DNA from: Terana coerulea
Lineage: Eukaryota > Basidiomycota > Agaricomycetes > Polyporales > Phanerochaetaceae
Assembly (NCBI GenBank): GCA_024811115.1
Contig: JAKOGH010000700.1
Span: 41,270-105,269, forward strand
DNA: 64,000 nucleotides
Reading direction: 5' to 3'
Numbering within the stretch: position 1 is the stretch's first letter; each line of letters opens with the position of its first letter. A program made the position numbers and the translations under genes. The notes under the pieces were generated by a model. The model had not been told where the DNA came from. It did not search any database and worked only from the letters and a program-made list of their open reading frames with translations. Of this stretch, positions 11,882 to 23,499 are shown piece by piece.

Positions 11882-14800
11882 ATGTCAAAGGCGCTGTCAC
11901 CACCTTGGCTTTATAGCTATTTTCTCGAAATTGCGGAAACTTATGGAGGAAACCTCCTAAACGTTCCAGTTCACACGAAGTCTAAGAAGGTTCAGTTAAT
12001 CCAGGTAAGAACGAGGTCTGTACATACTGTGATTACACGCTAAATTGAACGAACATCTTAGTTTCTTACGTTTCAAAACGCTGTAGAAGATGCGCGACAC
12101 GTGTGGGCTGTCGTATCGGACATGTCGTATATGGTGTCCGTTAGGTTCAGCAAGGAGGCAATGGAGGCATACAAACGGTACGCTGAGTATCCATTCCCGC
12201 GCATGTTCTTCTCATCATGGTTATGCATCTGGATAGACACCCGGTATATGGGAGTAACTCCATGTCTTCCTACAAGACTGCCTTCGTACAAATCAAAGAG
12301 TTCCGCCCCGACTTCGTGCGCGTCCCGGACCCCAACAAAGGCATCATGACGCAGAAACCGCATCTTATCCTCGAAGTGAGGGCCTTCGATGTAATCGGGG
12401 CTATTGGCGAGGGGCGTTGGGGAAACCGATGAACATTGAGGTGGCGGGAGACATCAAGCTGTGGGCGGAAGGCATGTTCGAAGGGGGCGGTGGTGGGTGC
12501 GTCAGCGTTCAAGTTCGAAGTTGGTGGCTCATGGTCTTATGCAACGCATTCCAGTAACGTTCTGAAGCTGCGACGTCTCGAACGCGAGAAAGCCTCCAGC
12601 AGCAAAGTCCAACTCGACGACGACCCTCAACATCGCGTACGGGAGGTCACTCCGCCACCAAGAACGCAGAAACCACAAGCCAACGGCGTTAGCCGAAGTA
12701 GCTCATCATCTGATATTCGGCCAACGTGCCGTTCCAAACGTTTGGTCAACGGCAAAACAATGGACCCTGTGAAAGCCCATGAGAGGTTGTGGCGAGTGAG
12801 TGTTTTGACTACCGCTTACAAATGAGAACGAAACCAATAATCGGCTTCTTTGCTAGGTGCTACCCGCAGTTCCTGAAGGACTCTCCGATGTATTCAATGC
12901 ACTTACAGGTGAGTGAGCCCGATGCACAGAGGGTATTAAAGTGAACATAGCGTCCTTAGAATTTGGCCCTGTGCTCCGGAAGCCTGCTACTCCCGAAATT
13001 CCAAGAACTCCTATTAGAAGTGAGTGAACCTGCTTATCGCACAGCACAAATGGGCCAACATGTCTTTCAGAGTCTAAAGCCCTCCACTTGTCCACTTCCA
13101 AATCACCTTCACCTCAGGGGACTTCTACCTCTCATAGCAACTCTCCCTCGCCCTCCTCACGTGCAGACGATAGCGTCCCGCACACGCCTTCGCAGTGGTC
13201 TCCGTCCGTCTATGGCGCGTCTCCGCGACGTCCGAAGGGCTCGGACGACCACCCCTTGGATGGCGATGCTTCCCAAGCCGAGGACGACGAGATGAGCGTA
13301 GACGCATTCGGTGAACCAATACCTCGCAGCTCCGTACGACCTCCGCACAGCGCTGGAAGCAACGCGCTACAGCTCCCGCCGCCGGAGCCCTCACCTGAGG
13401 TGCCATTCGTAGGTCTGGACGACGAGCCATCGGAGCCTAGTGGGTCTGAGCCGCAGCCCGAACTCAGCCTCGTCACTGAAACACTAGCCGAAACGCAGGA
13501 CGACGTCCACGGCACAGTGAACCAAGAGCCAGGCTCGCCCCTTCCCAGTAGCTTCCCCACTAACGCCCTCGCCGCCCTCCCCACTCTCACTCCCATCGCA
13601 CCCACAGCTACAATCGCAGCATCAATCCATGCTACTCTCTGGCCCTACACCTGCCCAACGTCTCAGGCTCGCATCCCCATCCTTTCTCCTACCGTCATCT
13701 CTACCCGCTCCCACCTCTCCCGGACGTGTGCTCGTCCCAGATAGTACACAGGACGACCAGGGTGCGCTCCCGACGCCAACAAGCGCGCCAGCCAGCCCGT
13801 GGCGGCATGCAAACGATGCAGGCAAGGGTAGGGGTAAGGGTAAAGAGAAGGGCGAAGTGTGGGCAGCGAGTGTGGTGTATGCGAATGAGACACTGGAGAA
13901 GAGTATCCTGTCCTCACAGGCGATGCTCGGGCACGAGCATGCATACGGTCGCGTCCTTGTACCGAACTCGGACACGAGTGGGACGACGGCGTCGCAGTCT
14001 CAACCACAGTCGCAGCCTCACATCCAAGCGCAATCTGAGCGGCACGCCCAGGAACTGGCCTCTCAGTCACAGTTCCCGCCGACCGAGGCCCAGCACAGTC
14101 ATCGCCACGCATTCCTATTCTCGCAGGGCTCGCCGCAGGTCCCGTCACAAGTGCTTCCGGTTGTGCAGGTCCCGAGCCCAGCCGGGGACGCAAAGACGGG
14201 GCAAGAAGAGTCGCAGGAGTCTCAAGGTGGCAAGAGTGGGCAGTCGTTGTCATACACTGATGGGTCGCAGGCGCTGTCTCAGGCTCAGGCTGAAGCTCCA
14301 CAACCTGGAGATGGTCGAAAAGCCGATGAGGTCGTGGAGGCTGCGGGCGAGCAAACTCGGGCCGAGGATGAACCTGAAGTTGAACAGGACAATGCTCAGG
14401 TGGACGAGCCCGAAGAATCCGACAGAGGGGCATTCTGTATCTGAGCAACAAGTCGTGGAAGACTTGCAAGACGCCGAGTACGCCAGCGATTCACCACCAA
14501 GCCTATCTGGTAATGAAGCTGAAGTCGACCAAGACGAACTTAGTCACGATGCCTCAGCACCTCCGGAGGATGAGAGTGTCGTACAGGGGACGGACCGCGG
14601 CGAGGAGGAGCTGCTCTCGGACTTCAGCGAGTATAAGCCGAGTGAGCCCCCTTCAGATGACCCAACAGATACTGAGATGGACGTCGACGAGCCCGCCGAA
14701 GACGCGGAAAAACGACAAGTGCAGCAGCAGGTGGACGTCGAGGCGCTGAAGCAGGAGGAAGAGGAGTCACAGACGCAGCGGGACGTCGTCGAGACGAAAC

Positions 14801-16059
14801 TCGCAGACCATCGAGCACTGAGAGAGGAGGAAGAGGAAAGCCAGGCTACCGAAGACCAAGACGGCGACGGCGACGGCAGCGAATTGGCGTCGGACGACGA
14901 ACGTATGGAGGAGGCGATCCGCGCCGACCTGCGCATGGCGGCGAGCCCTATACGTGCGAAGCCCACTGAAGCTGCGCTGCGCCTGCTCCTGCAGGGCATC
15001 ACGACCTCCGCGTCAAAGCCGTTCCCGGGCTCGCCGACTGCCCAGCGTGCCGACCCGCTCGCTAGCCCTCAGCCGAACGGCGTATTCGTGAACCAGACGC
15101 AGACGACCGTGACGGTGATGACGGCAAAGGTGCAGACGCCGCGTGCGTCCCCCGAACGCATGCCTGAGGCCCACCGCTATCACGATGCTGAGGCGTGGAG
15201 GCAGCCATCATTCATGCGATCGCAGGCTGGCAGCTCGAGCGGCGATGTGACGGCACAAGCTGGTTCTTCAAGAAATCGGGCTACCGCTGAGAATGTCTCT
15301 AGGAGCCACACCCACCATCCACCGTTACATCCGTCCTCCGCCGCCACCACCACCATCGCCATGTCTTCCAGCAAGCACCTTTCCAGCGCCAGCAATCCCA
15401 GCAATCCCAACCCCACCAATGCCGTAAAGCGGAAACGTCGTGCACCGTCCGACAGCGACCGCGGCTCCGCGCGCGCGTCGAGTGGCAGCAAGATTCGCAG
15501 CGGCCCGCCAGAGAAGAAACGACGCATCATCTCGACGACGCCGGTATCGGTGCCTTCGTCACCAGAGGGCCCACCCGCTCGACAGCCATCGCCAAACAAG
15601 AAGGAGAGAGAGCTGCGCGTACGACAACCTGACTTCGGTGCCCAAGGGGACGCTGCAGGAGGAGGGTCGAGGCGCATACAGTCAGCTTCAAGCGCTGGCA
15701 CTGTCATGCAGAGCACATCTGCGCCGCTGGTAAACGGGAAGAATTCTGGGCATGACAAAGTGATGTCCGCGAAGGCGATAGGAAAGCAGCCCATGCGGCT
15801 GCCAAACGCTCCGCCCCAAGCCACCTCTGCTGGTCGTTCTGCCTCCGACCGGACGACACTGGCCACGGTTCCCGCGCTCGGGCCACCGCCAGCTCCGAAG
15901 AAGCTGGGCGGGTACAAGCTCGACATCAGCATGAAGCCAAGCGAGTGCGACGGGCTGCTCGTCAGCTGGGAGAAGATGCAGAAGTTCTTGTTGGATGTCG
16001 GGCGCGCACGGTACAAGGAGAAGAAGACGAAGCTGAAGGGGAAGAGTCGGGAGAAGTGA
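11882..16059 (+). CDS. Shelterin-like TPP1/Est3-domain protein
   Basis: The N-terminus (MSKALSPPWLYSYFLEIAE, then KVQLIQFLTFQNAVEDARHV, WAVVSDMSYMVSVRFSKEA, FVQIKEFRPDFVRVPDP) matches my memory of the OB-fold TPP1/Est3 domain in agaricomycete shelterin proteins. There TPP1 links telomeric proteins and telomerase; function here is inferred. Early introns follow LIQ, AYKR and EGGGGG. A long low-complexity Ser/Pro/Gln/Glu region follows, and a short conserved C-terminus (KKLGGYKLDISMKPSECDG, then GRARYKEKKTKLKGKSREK) ends at 16059. At least three frame breaks occur: GGGG 12419-12422, where one more G gives WGKPMNIEVAGDIKLWAEG; probably CCCC 13579-13582; and GGGG 14427-14430, where one fewer G joins EESDRG to HSVSEQQVVEDL. 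With these allowed, one continuous protein of about 1,200 residues results. Confidence 0.75.
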
Positions 16060-18447
16060 GTACCGAAGGCAGTATATTGTAACGATGTTTAATCGTATGT
16101 ATTTCGGGACATGCACGAATCATTCATCTTGCTATTCACATCGTTCAGAAGTCAGGAAGCTCGCGGATTCCTGCGTTATGAAACGGGGAAGCGCAATCAT
16201 GTTGCCTCGCGGGAGACTTGTATGAGACCAGACCTGCGCGCGCGGCGCAAATGGCCCTCCGGTACATTCAATGCGGAGCTACAACGGCCGGCAGGTTGCA
16301 GAGTTTGCCCTGGAGAGACATCCAGGAATTGGTGACCTAATACCCTCTGCGGAAGAGCACGATGGAATGTCTTGGCCGTACCACAAGGCCAACGAGCTGG
16401 CGAATCCCGGGGTGAATGTGGGTCATAATGGTAAAGCTTGATTGTAGTAAAGACGTCTTTCAGCTTCTCGTGGCACCTAGCGGTCAAGTCTGGCAGGGTT
16501 GCCGCGACATGGCCCAGAATTGGCGGTATCGCCGCTGAGTCTACCCACGGAGAAGCCTTCCTAGACGTCAGCGGTCCAGCCCCTCCACTCGTGTACCCCT
16601 ATGGGTCCGTTCCGCCCGTTATCATTAGGGTTCAACGCGCGGTAGCATTGAAAGAACTCACCCTCGATGTGTAGATCCACGAGGGGGTAGTCCCACGGCG
16701 CGTCTGCCACCTCGAGGCCTGCTATCTGCGTGCTGGCTGTGCAGAAGAAGCGGAGGTCCAAACATGAGGAGCCTTGCCATGCGTCGTGCCGCGCGCAGAT
16801 TTGGCGTTTCGACCGTCCCTAGGGCTAGGCCAGGCTGGACCCATCCCGATAGTGAGGGTGGTAGGCGGACGTTCGGGGGACGAACCCGTCGTAGTGCGCC
16901 CGCAGTGTTTGGCAATTGAAAACCTTGTCCATTAATTGAGTACGCATGAGTGCCAGTTTGGTGATAAACTCTGAACAGGGGTGATGACTTACGAGGTCAA
17001 TGTTGGCATATGGTAGCGACTGAATGGCCTGGCTAAACATCGCAGCCGTGGTGGTTCCAAAACCATTGCGTCTGACATACTCGCCGGCAGGTACAGCACA
17101 CCTATGCTAACCTCGTGTTAGCCGTGCATCGATGAACGGGGTTGGAACGAGACCACCGAGGGTCTGCAGCCCGTCTCACCAGGATCTGCCACTATGTTTC
17201 CGCCAAGGGAAACGATGTCCCCGTAATCGCCTAGTCGTAGATGACGATCGAAGCTAGAACGCGTCGGAGACCAGGTTATTCAGCCACGAGCTATGCAGGC
17301 GCACGCCACAGCACACGGTTGTGGCGAGTAATACCGCGCGACGCAGCGTGGCGGGGTTGCATTGAAAGACAGCCCCTCGAATGGTGTGCGGCTTGAGAAT
17401 ATATAACGCGTCGTAGCTAGCTGCTCTTGATACCTCCAACCGCCCCTCCCCCTCCTTTGTGGCCGCTCTGCAGAGCATATGCCTAGTTGACCATTTACTG
17501 GATGGCCCACTAGGCATATGTACTGCATTGCTTACTACCTTGGGGGACAGGGATGCTTATGACTGCCGAGGTCCTACGCATTAGTGATGAACTAGTCTCC
17601 GTTGCTGACTGTAAACAGACAGAATGACATTCGACCCTTTTGTAGTACTGAATAGGTGTTAATGCAAAAGATATGAGACTGACCTGAGCAGGCTGATGGC
17701 CAGCTCTGAGCTCAGGATTGCGAGCATGCTAGACATAGGCTAGTTGCCGATGCAGTCTACCCTGAGCCAGTGTGGTGAGGCGAATATGGGTGAGAAGGCG
17801 TGTCGCTGAAGCATATTCGAATTTCATACGTGAGATTGAACGGTCACTCGAGAGCAAACGATAGGCAGAGAGACGCAACTTACCGGGGAACACTAGTCTG
17901 GCATCATGGACATTTGTTTCGTCCATTTTGCCTCGGAGCCAATACTTTCATTTACGCTAGGCCATATATACGACTCTGGAACTGAAAAGTGGATGCGTGT
18001 GGGTCATAGAGAAGTCTGTTCAGAGCAAAAGAGGGCGAACACTAAGTGCAAACCGACGGCGGCACTGCGGGAAGTGTTTGTTCCAGTTTGGCACTCAAGT
18101 TGGCCAACGCTCAGACGCCCGAGGCCCACCGTCCGCACCGTCCACGACTCGTCGCGGTGCACATAAGTACCATCTATATAGCCTGGCCATCGCCCCCGCC
18201 GCCCTGGAACATAGAAAAAGTGCAATTAACAGTGAATACAATACATCCACTCAAGGGCGAACCCAAATGTGACTCATGCGAAAAGGAATACTTGGAATAA
18301 ACAGAACGAAAGGAGAAGGAATAGGTATCGGGGAATTCTTCCTATAGGCCGCCAACTCTTGCCTGTCGTCGTATGGGCATAATACACGTATATGCGAGCT
18401 TCCCTTTATGACCCGCCGGCGGAGTGGGTCCTCAAGCGACTTTGGGC
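16060..18447. other. 2.4 kb without a supported gene
   Basis: Short minus-strand ORFs at 16197-17040 could be remnants of one decayed gene, for example VADAPWDYPLVDLHIEGEFF near 16690-16640 and LMDKVFNCQTLRAHYDGFVP near 16900. They cannot be joined into an intact model and I do not recognise them. A perfect 12-bp inverted repeat (catatgcctagt / actaggcatatg) lies at 17476-17487 and 17509-17520. The rest shows nothing. Confidence 0.4.
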
Positions 18448-20227
18448 CTAGCGGAACGGTTCGCGTCTCGGTGGAGCAGATCCACGAGCGGCATTGGTCC
18501 TGGCGTCGGACAGGCTCGCGCTCCGGCGAGATCGCGGGTTCTGGCTGGGCAGAGGTGTCGCAGCGATGGATGAGCTTGTACGGCGCGCAGGTCTACGGGG
18601 GACATCATTTAGCCTTCCGCGAGTTGTTCCCGGAAGTTCCCTGTTGCCATGAGGTCGCACACCCACTGGCAGTGACTCTCGGCCCGAGGTGTTGCGGTCG
18701 GGTGCAGCTGGATGGTTGATACGGGTCGCAGAGACAGGAGAAGGAGGAACGGCAGGAGCTGGAGCGGCAGGAGCTAGAGCGACAGGAGCTGGAGCAGCAA
18801 GAGCAGGCGCGGCACGAGCAGGAGCGGCAAGAGCAGGAGCGGTACAATCAGGAGCAGCAGGAGCAGGAGCGGCAGAAGAAGGAGTGGCAGCGGTGGGCAG
18901 CGACGAAGACGTAACGAAGGTATTGGATGAAGCTGACATTGTGGGCCTGGAGATCGGGGAGGGCGTGGGACGTGGCTCATCAGATGGCAAAGAGTGCACT
19001 GCAGGTGGTCCTGGAATATAAACAGAGCTGCTCGTGGTGCCTCCAGTTGATCCCTCGGTATCATCTACAAGCGAAGGCATGTCTGCATACTGGGCCAAAT
19101 CCTGTCAGCGAACAAACAGTTATTACATACTTCATGACTCACCGCATCCTCGTCGGTAGTATCGCTTTCGGCCTCTGCACTGGTATCCCCATCCACGCTC
19201 ACCGAGGATGCATCCGAAGGCACATCCGCAAGCTGGGCCAAGTCCTGTCAGTGAATGAACGGCTATAAAATACGTCACGACTTACCACATCTTCGTCGGT
19301 AGTATCGCTTTCGACGTCCGTACCAGTATGCCCGTCGGAGCTTAACGATATACCTGCGCCCTGTGGTGCTGTCAAGATCCGGCTGGAATGCGGGGCTGCA
19401 TCCACACTCACCGAGGATGCATCCGTGGTCTCGTTTAAGGCAGCATAGTCGGTGTCCTGTGCAGCTACAACCATGTCCACGTCTACGTCCAGCTGAGGGA
19501 TTGCGTCTGCTTCCATCTCCGGAGGTATTCCTGTATCCCTCGGAGCGGATACCGCGCCCACCAAGTTGCGCTTGGCCATCTGGCCACGCGGCCGCTTGAG
19601 TATTGACACTTGCGGTTTAGTCCAGCGGAGAAGCCGTCGCGCAGCAAAGACAAAGAGGAGTGTACAAATGATACCGGCGATAAAAGCTGCACTCGTGGCG
19701 GAGCCTGGGCCTATAGACATTCTGGTTACATAAGTATTGTCAGTCGCTCTCATGGATTAGAAGTGTTGTGTCTTACCTATGCTGCTGGCCACGTCCAACA
19801 TTTACGATGTATGTCCGTATAAAATATTCGTGTACGACCGGCGGAGCGTCGCTTCCGGATTCTTTCCCGTCGTGTTTCTTTCCCAAACTATCATTCGCTG
19901 TCAGCCATCTCAACCCACAATATTTGGAAAGCAAACTCACTAGCGCATGACGCTATCCAGCACCCCGTAGCCCCATTCCGTTTTTAAGCTATCCGCAGCC
20001 ACAGGCTCGACAGTTGTATCGGGAGTCAATGTCTTGCGCTCTGGAATCGTTTGGGCATGGTTCACTGCGGGCGCAGGATCGAGCATAAGACTGTTTCTAG
20101 GATAAAACTTCACTAGATGGCTCAGATAGGTGTAAGCCTTTGTCATCAACCTATCACGAAGGCGGGAGAGCTTTCCAAGCACCGCGAACATCGTAATAGT
20201 TGAAAGAGTGCGGAAGTTGGGGAGCAA
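18448..20227 (-). CDS. Single-pass membrane protein with duplicated acidic exons
   Basis: The family is unknown. Five exons join cleanly: 19941-20227, 19777-19887, 19286-19721, 19143-19244 and 18448-19101. The N-terminal part is basic and cytosolic or lumenal. A transmembrane segment (SAAFIAGIICTLLFVFAARR) is followed by RRLLRW, so the C-terminal side is probably cytosolic. An acidic stretch comes next, and then a Ala/Pro-rich low-complexity region and a basic Arg/Ser tail. The motif DASSVSVD...SDTTDED is present twice. The exon-4 boundaries and the intron ends (both read ctgacag before GA(C/T)TTGGCCCAG) are also repeated, showing a tandem exon duplication. The start is the first Met of exon 1. 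Expression would need RNA evidence. Confidence 0.6.
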
Positions 20228-21447
20228 AACAAGTTAAGATGATGGCGAGGAGAAGAAACCGGGCGGGGGAGGGGGGGGAGAGGAGAGCTGGATATGCCAT
20301 TATATACGTCGCCAAAGGGTCTTGTTTTGTGCCCGTTTGACAGACGACTTCCGAGGAGGAAGTGTCTGAAAGCGGCCGAACGTTCACTACTTATGGACAC
20401 CTGCCGGTTTGAGCGTCGCCGCCTCGGCACCGGCCGACGGGTCACCGGTCAAGCTTCAGCGCTTCAGCTTCAAGAGTCAAGACTGCAAGCCGAGTCCCGA
20501 CCGCCCGTTCTTTTATCTGGACCACTATATTAGTCTCCCCGAGGCAGACAGCGAACACAGCGGGTCAACCTGCGCTTTGGGCTACGGATACGCTGTTAAG
20601 CGTCTGCTACTACCGGGGCGGGTGGTTGCAGGTGTTCCTGTTTGATCCCATCATATCATCACGTGCATCCATCAAGCTGTGTTTGTCGCGTCCGACGCAG
20701 TCGCGACTCAGTTGCGCCGTGCTTCACTTCTGTACAGAGGTGCCCATTATGCATAGGGGGAGTGTCATGATATATTTAAGAATGCGTGAGCAATTAGTGG
20801 GTGGTTATTCCACATGCCTTATAGGTCAGTGTGGGCAGAGAACAGCGCACCGCGCACACCTCAAGATATAGTATTCACCATGGGTCTGTCTCGTTACAAC
20901 ATGACCTGCCATCCTGCTCAAGCGAATGAATTTTCGCAGCCTATTCAAGGTCTCATCATCTCTAGCCGTACAGCCGGGGTGAACTGGTGTGCCCTGCTTG
21001 TCTGATTGCCCTAGTAGTAAGAAAGTGTAAAATGACGACAGCGTCGCAGCGAGCATAGGGAGAACAACCTTTCCCGCAGCATAAAAGCCCAGGGCCAGAT
21101 GATGAAACGGCCGAACGATGAGCAGCCTTCGCGGGTACGGCATCCAAGATCCTGTCGAAAGGATTGTCTTCTGAAGCCTCTGAGTCGATGTGCGGTGGTG
21201 GCGAAGGCTGAGGTGGAGGAGAACCTGGTCGGAAGTCACCAGTGTATAAGGTGTAGACGCCATCCTGCAGGTCGAAAGAGCCCTGCAGGGTGGGGGCACG
21301 ACAAGAGCAGAGCGAGAAATGCATAGGAAAACGCGCGAATATTTTCGGGCGTCTAACATACCAAATCCAGCGAAACACGTCCAAATCCGGAACACCTCAT
21401 ACGACCCCCGCGTCAAAATACAGACTACACTATATAGTCGCTTGTCA
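20228..21447. other. Intergenic region, no supported gene
   Basis: This 1.2-kb region should hold the promoter of the membrane-protein gene (minus strand) and that of the small plus-strand gene. A TATATA stretch sits at about 21430, some 18 bp before the next Met. Minus-strand ORFs around 20960-21480 overlap each other in different frames and have no recognisable domain. Confidence 0.4.
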
Positions 21448-22124
21448 ATGTCGTTATCATCTCCACCGGCCGTCTCTCGCAAACTGCATATTGCCTCGAT
21501 TCAAGGACACTGGCACCGGTACTATATCGGACAAAGCCACCTGTTTGATTCAGACTGCGCCGCGGCGCTGCTACGTACGCACTTGCTGTGCATGCTCGAC
21601 AAGCTCGAAAGGCACGGGCTGCTCGCGCGGAGGACGATAGCTGTCAGATGCAAGAGGTATGTGTCCTCGCAATTATGCGATTCTCCGCGCTCATGGCGAA
21701 TTTCAGATGACCGAAACTCCTACGGACAGCGAGATCCTGCTGCCGGTAGATCGTGATGTAGGGGACATTACTCATGTACGCAAGACCATTGTTATTTGTC
21801 GTAACTTCTGATAACATACCTTGCGTATGGGCGATTCAGCTCCTGGACTTGAACGTTCCTCAGCAAGATGGGCCGATACTATAAGGGATCCACGACAATT
21901 TCGAGGTATGTCGCCCTCATTTTTGCCCTTAACTTGAGCTGAAGCAGTTTCAAGCCCCTCGTTTCTGTACCTGCTACGCGACAGAAGCGCAAGAACCACC
22001 ATTTCGCTCCAGCCGTGCCAGTAGAGCCCACTCGGGTTCACGAAAGGATGAAGAAGTCGACAGTGCTGAGGGAGATCGTCAAATACTCCAAGTATATGTT
22101 CGAGAACCGTGGAGGAAATCAATG
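21448..22124 (+). CDS. Small multi-exon gene, unknown function (tentative)
   Basis: Two pieces look protein-like. The first starts at 21448 (MSLSSPPAVSRKLHIASIQG, about 70 residues to CKR) and ends at a canonical gtatgt donor near 21658. The last piece, starting with MGRYYKGSTTIS at 21868, is interrupted by a 45-nt intron (gtatgt...gaagcag). It ends with a basic stretch (TRQKRKNHHF) and a helix (KKSTVLREIVKYSKYMFENR), with a stop at 22122. Between them lies DSEILLPVDRDVGDITH. The middle junctions do not stay in frame as written, so either an indel is present or there are two genes. I do not recognise the family. Confidence 0.35.
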
Positions 22125-22129
22125 ATTGG

Positions 22130-22790
22130 GTTGGTTTTCCTAGCAAGCCGACGGGAGGATGAAGTACTTATTCCGAAAATCGCGCTCAAGCGAACAACCG
22201 AGAAGTGCTCGCCCTCCCTCGGGACGTACCTCGGATGTGTGTGATAGAACCAAGTCACGACCGGGGCGCGAGCGGGAAGCGCAATACTCATAGGACACAG
22301 TGAGAGCCAAGACTCGGAGGCTGTCCCACTGAAGAGACGTAGGCTTCTCCAACACGCTAGCGCCAGTAAATAGCAAAACTGATACTTCTCACAGATCCTA
22401 ATTCCTTGGCCAGGACTGGTATAGCGTCATCGCTGCCTCCGTACGCGAGCGATGCGCTGCCGTGCTGGAAGAAGAGGGAGAGGGAGAGTGTTGGCTAGGA
22501 GAGCCTGGCAGTGCAGGAGCTGTTATTACGACGCTCGGCGATGACACGGAGACTGCCAGGCTGTGAAGGTTAATGAGCGCCGAGGCTCGAGGCGCGCTCC
22601 GCCACCACTGGCAATTGTCCTGACAGTAGACCCATGAATGAAGCCGCCCTCGAACGGGAGGATGGTTCCTATCAAAGCACCATGGGCCATCCCGCTGCCG
22701 CACACCGGTTAGGTTCGAGGATGTGGAAGAGAAACAGAGAGAGAGATGAGGCCGGTGAGACGGGGTGAGGGATTGTCGGCGTGAGTAAAT
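22130..22790 (+). repeat. Repeat family A, copy 1 (diverged)
   Basis: This matches the other family A copies in order. It contains tacttattccga, then cgccctccctcgggacgtacct, then gggaagcgcaatactcat, then the ccaccactggcaattgt stretch and acccatgaatg. It lacks the long identity seen between copies 2 and 3, so it is the oldest or most rearranged copy. No coding function is supported. Confidence 0.6.
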
Positions 22791-23499
22791 GGTAAGTCCC
22801 TTCCCGTGGTCTTGAGATCAATACCTTATGCTGTTGCAGAGCAAGGTCAGTCGACGCTTCACTACGATTACGTGCACGCAAGACAATCCCCTTGTTAACT
22901 ACATAGATGTACATAACTTTCCATCTGAAGAGATCTTTCTACATCTACATCGTCGTGTCGTTCGTCCTCGGAATCACCACAGCCGTCACCATGAGGCATA
23001 CCATACACGGGGAGGGATTTGTCCGGACATGTCGGCCTACTTGGTGCTTATCCCCTGAGCGTGCATATACTAGTCCATGTGGAATCTGCTGTGGCGGTTG
23101 CCTGAATATGTGCAGTGCTCGCCAATACGTACCGCATCAGCATGACTTCCTCGTCCGCCTAGACAGGAGTATTGTGATGTCAAGATTCTTATCGAACTGC
23201 GTCCGACTATGTATACTCAACTTGGAGGATCGCCTCGCGGCATGCAGGAGTAGCCGCAAACAATGAGGTTTGAGTCACAGCACGCGAGGCGAGCAGCAGG
23301 CAGGACTGTGGGCGAGCTGGGTATGCGGGGCAGAGACAATATTCATTATGCGACCATACTACACTTCAGTCTGTCCCAATCATCCCAATCATTCCATCCG
23401 CCATACACATTCAGACAGACCTACAGAACCACAATACAGTGAGCAAACCTGCACAACGAAGCTCTGTGCTGGCTAGGACGCACCGTGACTGCCAATCCA
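22791..23499. other. Intergenic region, no supported gene
   Basis: About 700 bp lie between repeat A copy 1 and the 3' end of the BTB gene. Only short unrelated ORFs are seen. Confidence 0.4.

Noticed and set aside
13726..14440. Arg/Ser-rich N-terminal part of the plus-strand 777-codon frame
   Set aside because: This part is out of frame with the Ser/Gln/Glu-rich sequence of the TPP1-like protein. The real frame joins it only after the G run at 14427.
15180..16016. 278-codon minus-strand ORF
   Set aside because: It is antisense to the conserved C-terminal exon of the TPP1-like gene, with no domain of its own.
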